From contig CANMWG010000001.1 in assembly GCA_947501555.1 (NCBI GenBank), positions 1,178,001-1,242,000 on the forward strand: 64,000 bases of DNA, given 5' to 3'. Each line of letters starts with the position of its first letter. The stretch's first letter is position 1. The notes beneath the pieces were generated by a model. It worked only from the letters and a program-made list of their open reading frames with translations, searched no databases and was not told where the DNA came from. The position numbers were made by a program, and so were the translations under genes. This document shows positions 60,154 through 64,000 of this stretch, in pieces. The stretch comes from an uncultured Paracoccaceae bacterium (GTDB lineage: Bacteria; Pseudomonadota; Alphaproteobacteria; Rhodobacterales; Rhodobacteraceae).

Positions 60154-61566
60154 ATGCGCCAGTCCATTCCCTTTGATAACAGCTATGCCCGACTTCCCAA
60201 CCGGATGTTCGCGGCCATCAAACCGACGCCCGTCAAAACACCAGCACTGTTCACCGTGAATAGCGATCTTGCGGCGTTGCTTGGCATTGATCCGCACATG
60301 CCAAATGCCGCTGAGGTCTTTGCTGGCAACACCATCCCCGAGGGCGCAGAGCCGCTGTCACAGGTCTACGCGGGCCACCAGTTTGGCAACTGGAACCCGC
60401 AATTGGGCGATGGCCGTGCGGTTCTTTTGGGTGAGGTGATCGGCACCGATGGCCTCCGGCGCGACATTCAATTGAAAGGATCCGGTCCCACTCCCTATTC
60501 CCGCAGTGGCGACGGGCGCGCCTGGCTAGGTCCAGTGATGCGCGAATACCTTGTCAGTGAGGCGATGCATGCCCTGGGCGTGCCCACCACCCGCGCCCTT
60601 GCCGCCGTCACAACCGGCGAGCCTGTTTACCGCGAAAATGTCTTGCCCGGCGCGGTTATCACCCGTGTCGCCCAAAGCCATATCCGCGTGGGTACGTTTC
60701 AATTCTTCGCAGCGCGCGGAGATATTGAAGCCCTGCAAGCACTAACAGACCATGTGGTAGCCCGGCACTATCCGGAGGCAAAGGGCCCCGCTGATCTGCT
60801 GGATCAGGTGGTTGCCCGCTATGCCCAGCTGATTGCAAAATGGATGGCTCTGGGTTTCATCCACGGGGTGATGAATACCGACAACGTCGCGATTGCGGGT
60901 GAGACGATTGATTATGGCCCATGCGCCTTCATGGATACGTTCCACCCCAACGCCGTGTTTAGCGCCATTGATCAGCAAGGGCGTTACGCCTATTCTAATC
61001 AGCCTGCCATTGGCACTTGGAACATGGCGCAATTCGCCACTGCCCTAATCCTGCTGATGCCTGATCGGGACCAAGCGATTGAGGACTTCACCGTCGCGAT
61101 TAACAAGATGCCCGCGCTTTATGAGGCTGCTTGGTTAGACGCGTTTGGCCGCAAAATAGGTCTAGCCGATGCGACCGAGGAGGATCGGCCGCTGATCGCA
61201 GATTTGCTTGACCTGATGACCCGCGAAGGCGCGGATTTCACCAACACATTTGCTACCCTCGGCACGTCTGCGGCCCGCGACCAGTTTGTTGACCGTTCGG
61301 GGTTTGACGATTGGCAGGTCCGCTGGGACGACCGTAAATCGCCTGATGCTTTGCACATCATGACCGCGGCCAACCCGCAAATTATCCCCCGCAACCACCG
61401 CGTTGAACAGGCCATTGCGGCCGGGGTTGATGGGGATTTCGGCCCGTTTCATGCAATGCTGGATGCGGTCACCAAACCCTTCGCCCCTTTGACAGACGAC
61501 ACCGCCTATTTTGCCCGCCAACCCAGTAATGACGAACGTGTCACACGGACGTTTTGCGGGACTTAG
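60154..61566 (+). CDS. selO: protein adenylyltransferase SelO
   Basis: 470 residues of the UPF0061/YdiU pseudokinase family, which transfers AMP to Ser/Thr/Tyr residues of proteins. YAGHQFGNWNPQLGDGRAVL and GSGPTPYSRSGDGRAWLGP are the nucleotide-binding block, and GVMNTDNVAI carries the metal ligands. The conserved redox cysteine is in the C-terminal TFCGT. It overlaps the 3' end of the convergent EamA gene by 26 bases. Confidence 0.95.
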   Translation: MRQSIPFDNSYARLPNRMFAAIKPTPVKTPALFTVNSDLAALLGIDPHMPNAAEVFAGNTIPEGAEPLSQVYAGHQFGNWNPQLGDGRAVLLGEVIGTDGLRRDIQLKGSGPTPYSRSGDGRAWLGPVMREYLVSEAMHALGVPTTRALAAVTTGEPVYRENVLPGAVITRVAQSHIRVGTFQFFAARGDIEALQALTDHVVARHYPEAKGPADLLDQVVARYAQLIAKWMALGFIHGVMNTDNVAIAGETIDYGPCAFMDTFHPNAVFSAIDQQGRYAYSNQPAIGTWNMAQFATALILLMPDRDQAIEDFTVAINKMPALYEAAWLDAFGRKIGLADATEEDRPLIADLLDLMTREGADFTNTFATLGTSAARDQFVDRSGFDDWQVRWDDRKSPDALHIMTAANPQIIPRNHRVEQAIAAGVDGDFGPFHAMLDAVTKPFAPLTDDTAYFARQPSNDERVTRTFCGT

Positions 61567-62437
61567 ACCTGTTAATCAGCAGGATTCCTGCGGCGACCAG
61601 AACCAAGGCCCCAATCAGGCTTGGGCCGATCTGTTCGCCCAGCAGTAACCAACCCAAACCAACGCTGAGCACCGGTGACAAAAAGCTGAACGACGCCACG
61701 CCCGAGGCCGGATAAATCGACAACAGCCAAAGCCAGAAAATAAACCCGGCGCTGACAACCACGACGATTTGAAAGAGCAATCCTGCGATGTGGATGGGCT
61801 GCAAATCCCGGATAAGCGGCCCAAAGAACAGTGCTGCAATCAACAGGATCGGGGCGGAGACTGCGACTTGCCAAAACAGTTGTATCTCTGGGCGGACACG
61901 CGCAAGGGGCGATGCCTTGGCCAGCATCGCAGCCCCTGCCCAGCCGATCGCGGCCCCCAAGGCGGCAAGGTCCCCCCACAGGCTACCCGCCCCGTCTGAC
62001 CGGGTCAGAATAGCCAAGGCAACCCCGGATACCGCCAAACCCAATCCGACCGCTTTTGCCAATGTGATCTTATCATCCGGCATGATGAAATGGGCCATCA
62101 ATGATAACCAAACGGGCATGGAATAGAAGATGACACTCGCGCGGCTGACCGCTGTTAGGTCCAACGCAATAAAGAGGCACAGAAACTCGAACGCAAAGAC
62201 GAACCCGATGGTAAATCCTGCAATCCGTGTGCCGGGGACGAACTGTAACGGGATGCCGCGCCACCGCAGCCACAGCCAAATACAAAGGACCGCACCTGCG
62301 GATCGGACACCTGCGAAGAACACAGGTTGCAACCCGCCATTGGTAACTTTGATCACAACTTGATTGAACGCCAAAAGCAGCGCAAATCCGATCAGTGCTC
62401 CGGCACCAAAAAGATCGATCTGCGGCTTTTTTTCCAT
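61541..62437 (-). CDS. EamA/DMT-family transporter
   Basis: 298 residues, ten membrane helices in two EamA repeats (GALIGFALLLAFNQVVIKVT, YSMPVWLSLMAHFIM, FLSPVLSVGLGWLLLGEQIG). Unlike ribN it has no riboswitch. Substrate not predictable; amino acid or metabolite export is common. ATG 62437 gives normal length; the frame extends to 62524. Confidence 0.88.
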   Translation of the reverse strand: MEKKPQIDLFGAGALIGFALLLAFNQVVIKVTNGGLQPVFFAGVRSAGAVLCIWLWLRWRGIPLQFVPGTRIAGFTIGFVFAFEFLCLFIALDLTAVSRASVIFYSMPVWLSLMAHFIMPDDKITLAKAVGLGLAVSGVALAILTRSDGAGSLWGDLAALGAAIGWAGAAMLAKASPLARVRPEIQLFWQVAVSAPILLIAALFFGPLIRDLQPIHIAGLLFQIVVVVSAGFIFWLWLLSIYPASGVASFSFLSPVLSVGLGWLLLGEQIGPSLIGALVLVAAGILLINRSKSRKTSV

Positions 62438-62505
62438 CGCTGCACATGACGTCTCGGTGAGGCGAGTGTCAAGGCAACGCCCCAAAGTGGCGCTTGGGAT
62501 GTGAA

Positions 62506-62534
62506 TCCCAGCCCCCGCATGCAAGGGGGGCTGG
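62506..62534 (-). terminator. terminator of the cyclophilin pair
   Basis: CCCAGCCCCC and GGGGGGCTGGG pair over ten bases just past the ppiA stop on the minus strand. It separates the cyclophilins from the EamA gene. Confidence 0.6.
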
Positions 62535-62542
62535 GCTTCCGA

Positions 62543-63088
62543 TTATTCCGTCACGCGAACGGCGGCCATCATATCGGGTTCACCGATCACAGCACCGTTG
62601 GCGCCCAAACCGCGTTTGAGCTCGTCGACGACTTCCATGCCTGATGTGACTTCGCCGACCACGGTATATTGACCGTTCAGAAAGTAGCCTGGCTCAAACA
62701 TGATAAAGAACTGGCTATTGGCCGAATTTGGGTTCTGCGACCGGGCCATGCCGACCACCCCACGTTCAAACGGCAATTCTGAGAATTCCGCCGGAATATC
62801 GCCAAATTCAGATCCACCCGTGCCGGCACGCGACAGGTCGCCCCCCATCACGCCGTTCTGTACGTCGCCGGTTTGCGCCATGAAACCATCGATCACCCGG
62901 TGAAACACAACGCCGTCATAATCGCCCGCCGCCGCAATTGCGGTGATTTGGGCTGCGTGCAGTGGTGCAGTTTCTTCAAACAGATCGATGACGATGGTCC
63001 CATTGGCCTCGCCCGTGACATCGATCTCTAAACCATCGGCCAGCACAGGGGCGGCCAAAAGTGTCAGAGCCGCGGCAAGCTTATACAT
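62543..63088 (-). CDS. ppiA: periplasmic peptidyl-prolyl isomerase (cyclophilin)
   Basis: 181 residues with a signal peptide (MYKLAAALTLLAAPVLA). Cyclophilin motifs: VVFHRVIDGFMAQTGD (catalytic Arg/Phe), SQNPNSANSQFFIMF and FLNGQYTVVGEVTSGMEVVD. It speeds proline isomerisation in exported proteins. It overlaps the cytoplasmic paralogue by 8 bases and shares its ancestry. Confidence 0.93.
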   Translation of the reverse strand: MYKLAAALTLLAAPVLADGLEIDVTGEANGTIVIDLFEETAPLHAAQITAIAAAGDYDGVVFHRVIDGFMAQTGDVQNGVMGGDLSRAGTGGSEFGDIPAEFSELPFERGVVGMARSQNPNSANSQFFIMFEPGYFLNGQYTVVGEVTSGMEVVDELKRGLGANGAVIGEPDMMAAVRVTE

Positions 63089-63587
63089 CTGCGGCCACCT
63101 TTACGCTGATCATCCGATCCGGGTTCATCGGCGGCACGCCCCGGTTGACCGCGTCCACATGCTCCATCCCGGATGTGACCTGACCGTAGACAGTATATTG
63201 CCCGTTCAGAAAATCATTGTCCGAGAAGTTGATAAAGAACTGGCTATTGGCGGAGTTCGGGTTCTGCGACCGTGCCGCCCCCAAAGACCCGCGCGCATGG
63301 GGGACCTTGGAGAACTCAGCAGGCAGATCAGGCAGGTCAGAACCGCCTGTGCCAGCACTACCGATGTTAAAGTCCTTTTCCATATTTCCGTTAGCCACGT
63401 CGCCGGTTTGCGCCATGAACCCGTCAATCACCCGGTGGAAACAGACGTTGTCATAGGCACCTGCACGGGCCAGCTCTTTCATCCGGGCCGTATGCGCCGG
63501 GGCCACGTCGGGCAGCAGCTCGATGACAACATCGCCGCCTTTCAACGTCATGATGATTGTGTTCTCTGGATCTTTGATCTCGGCCAT
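63081..63587 (-). CDS. ppiB: cytoplasmic peptidyl-prolyl isomerase (cyclophilin)
   Basis: 168 residues, no signal peptide. Motifs VCFHRVIDGFMAQTGD, SQNPNSANSQFFINF and FLNGQYTVYGQVTSGMEHVD match the downstream periplasmic copy closely, indicating tandem duplication with a leader gained by one copy. First gene of the pair; divergent from pgk. Confidence 0.93.
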   Translation of the reverse strand: MAEIKDPENTIIMTLKGGDVVIELLPDVAPAHTARMKELARAGAYDNVCFHRVIDGFMAQTGDVANGNMEKDFNIGSAGTGGSDLPDLPAEFSKVPHARGSLGAARSQNPNSANSQFFINFSDNDFLNGQYTVYGQVTSGMEHVDAVNRGVPPMNPDRMISVKVAADV

Positions 63588-63718
63588 TGGGCGCTCCTTT
63601 ATTGGCGTTTGCGCACTGACATATGGTGCTCAGCCGCAATTGCCAAGCCGGTCCGGTTGACGCGGGCCCCGCATTGCCGCAACAAAGCGCCGAAGCGGAC
63701 ATCACATAGGAGCGCAAA

Positions 63719-64000
63719 ATGGCTTGGAAAACACTCGATGATATGGATTTTGCAGGCAAGCGTGCGCTGGTCCGGGTTGATATTAACGTGCCGGTGGAAA
63801 ACGGTGTCGTCACGGACACGACGCGCATTGACCGTATTGCCCCCACCGTTGACGACATTCAGGCCAAAGGCGGCAAGGTGATCTTGATGGCCCATTTCGG
63901 TCGTCCCAAAGGTCAGGTTGTCCCCGAGATGTCATTGGAAATCATCGCCCCTGCCGTGGCCAATGCTCTGGGGCTGCCTGTCACTTGGGTCAATTCCGAC
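63719..64000 (+). CDS. pgk: phosphoglycerate kinase (partial, C-terminus outside window)
   Basis: The first 94 residues of Pgk before the right edge. [17 protein letters not shown] carries the conserved RxDxNVP substrate motif, [11 protein letters not shown] follows, and [11 protein letters not shown] is the HxGRP block that contacts 3-phosphoglycerate. AGGAGC 6 bases before ATG 63719 supports the start. Pgk produces ATP in lower glycolysis, downstream of Entner-Doudoroff glyceraldehyde-3-phosphate. Confidence 0.96.
   Translation, partial: MAWKTLDDMDFAGKRALVRVDINVPVENGVVTDTTRIDRIAPTVDDIQAKGGKVILMAHFGRPKGQVVPEMSLEIIAPAVANALGLPVTWVNSD

Noticed and set aside
1-64000. CRISPR array, prophage or integrative element
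   Set aside because: No regularly spaced repeats, no integrase, no phage structural genes; tRNA-Pro is intact with no adjacent attachment repeat.

Overview
The window reads as chromosomal DNA of an alphaproteobacterium of the Rhodobacteraceae (Roseobacter group). The evidence is gene content and order: DUF177-rpmF-plsX-fabH-ihfA-merR followed by tRNA-Pro; SPOR-nagZ-scpA-scpB; a zinc-finger-less DksA; DUF2927 and DUF6778 lipoproteins; an RSP_2648-type PIN protein; Hint_2 proteins; a TakP-like TRAP system; and an Entner-Doudoroff edd-eda pair. The genus cannot be fixed from the sequence. Most of the window is dense housekeeping DNA with short gaps. There are no phage genes, no CRISPR array and no intact insertion sequence.

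Layout. 0-6 kb: an edge-truncated OlsB-like acyltransferase, msrB, two unknown genes on the minus strand, an FMN-riboswitch-controlled riboflavin importer (ribN), a beta-helix-like protein of unknown role and the lipoprotein bamE. 5.9-11.3 kb: yceD/DUF177, rpmF, plsX, fabH, ihfA, a MerR-type regulator, tRNA-Pro(GGG) and a long dCTP deaminase. 11.3-16.2 kb (minus): a Hint-domain protein, then the SPOR-nagZ-scpA-scpB run for cell wall and chromosome condensation. 16.2-24.3 kb: argS, a Na+/H+ antiporter with an RCK-like domain, dgt, erpA, xthA, a flavin monooxygenase and dksA. 24.5-30.3 kb: a tight plus-strand run of MoxR ATPase, GNAT, DUF2927 lipoprotein, small membrane protein, VWA/CoxE protein, second small membrane protein, DedA and M48 peptidase. 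This is the best candidate for a poorly described envelope module.

30.3-41.8 kb: PIN protein and RlmI-like methyltransferase, DUF6778 lipoprotein, edd-eda behind a perfect LacI-type operator, glnE with a small partner, ybaK with a reduced secreted transglycosylase domain, DUF2852 behind paired palindromes, bpt and an SRAP protein. 41.8-48.7 kb: a TRAP transporter (P, Q, M) with enlarged membrane subunits, divergent from a Cache-type histidine kinase and LuxR-type regulator; the shared intergenic region holds tandem NarL-like sites. 48.9-52.2 kb: a second Hint protein, a possible IS3-like remnant, a YghU-type GST and a membrane protein. 52.3-55.3 kb: the ilvB-ilvN region with a leader-peptide attenuator and an unknown gene between the two subunits. 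55.4-64 kb: an EF-hand protein, a Rieske oxygenase, a nucleoside hydrolase, a Cys-rich secreted peptide overlapping a membrane protein, selO, an EamA transporter, two cyclophilins and the start of pgk.

Regulation is unusually readable here. There is an FMN riboswitch, an ilv attenuator, a LacI-type operator, two arrays of 11-bp direct repeats typical of OmpR/PhoB-type sites, paired palindromes around a promoter, a stable hairpin between TRAP genes, and two copies of a 48-bp twin-hairpin element. No database or structure search was run; family names rest on recognisable motifs.
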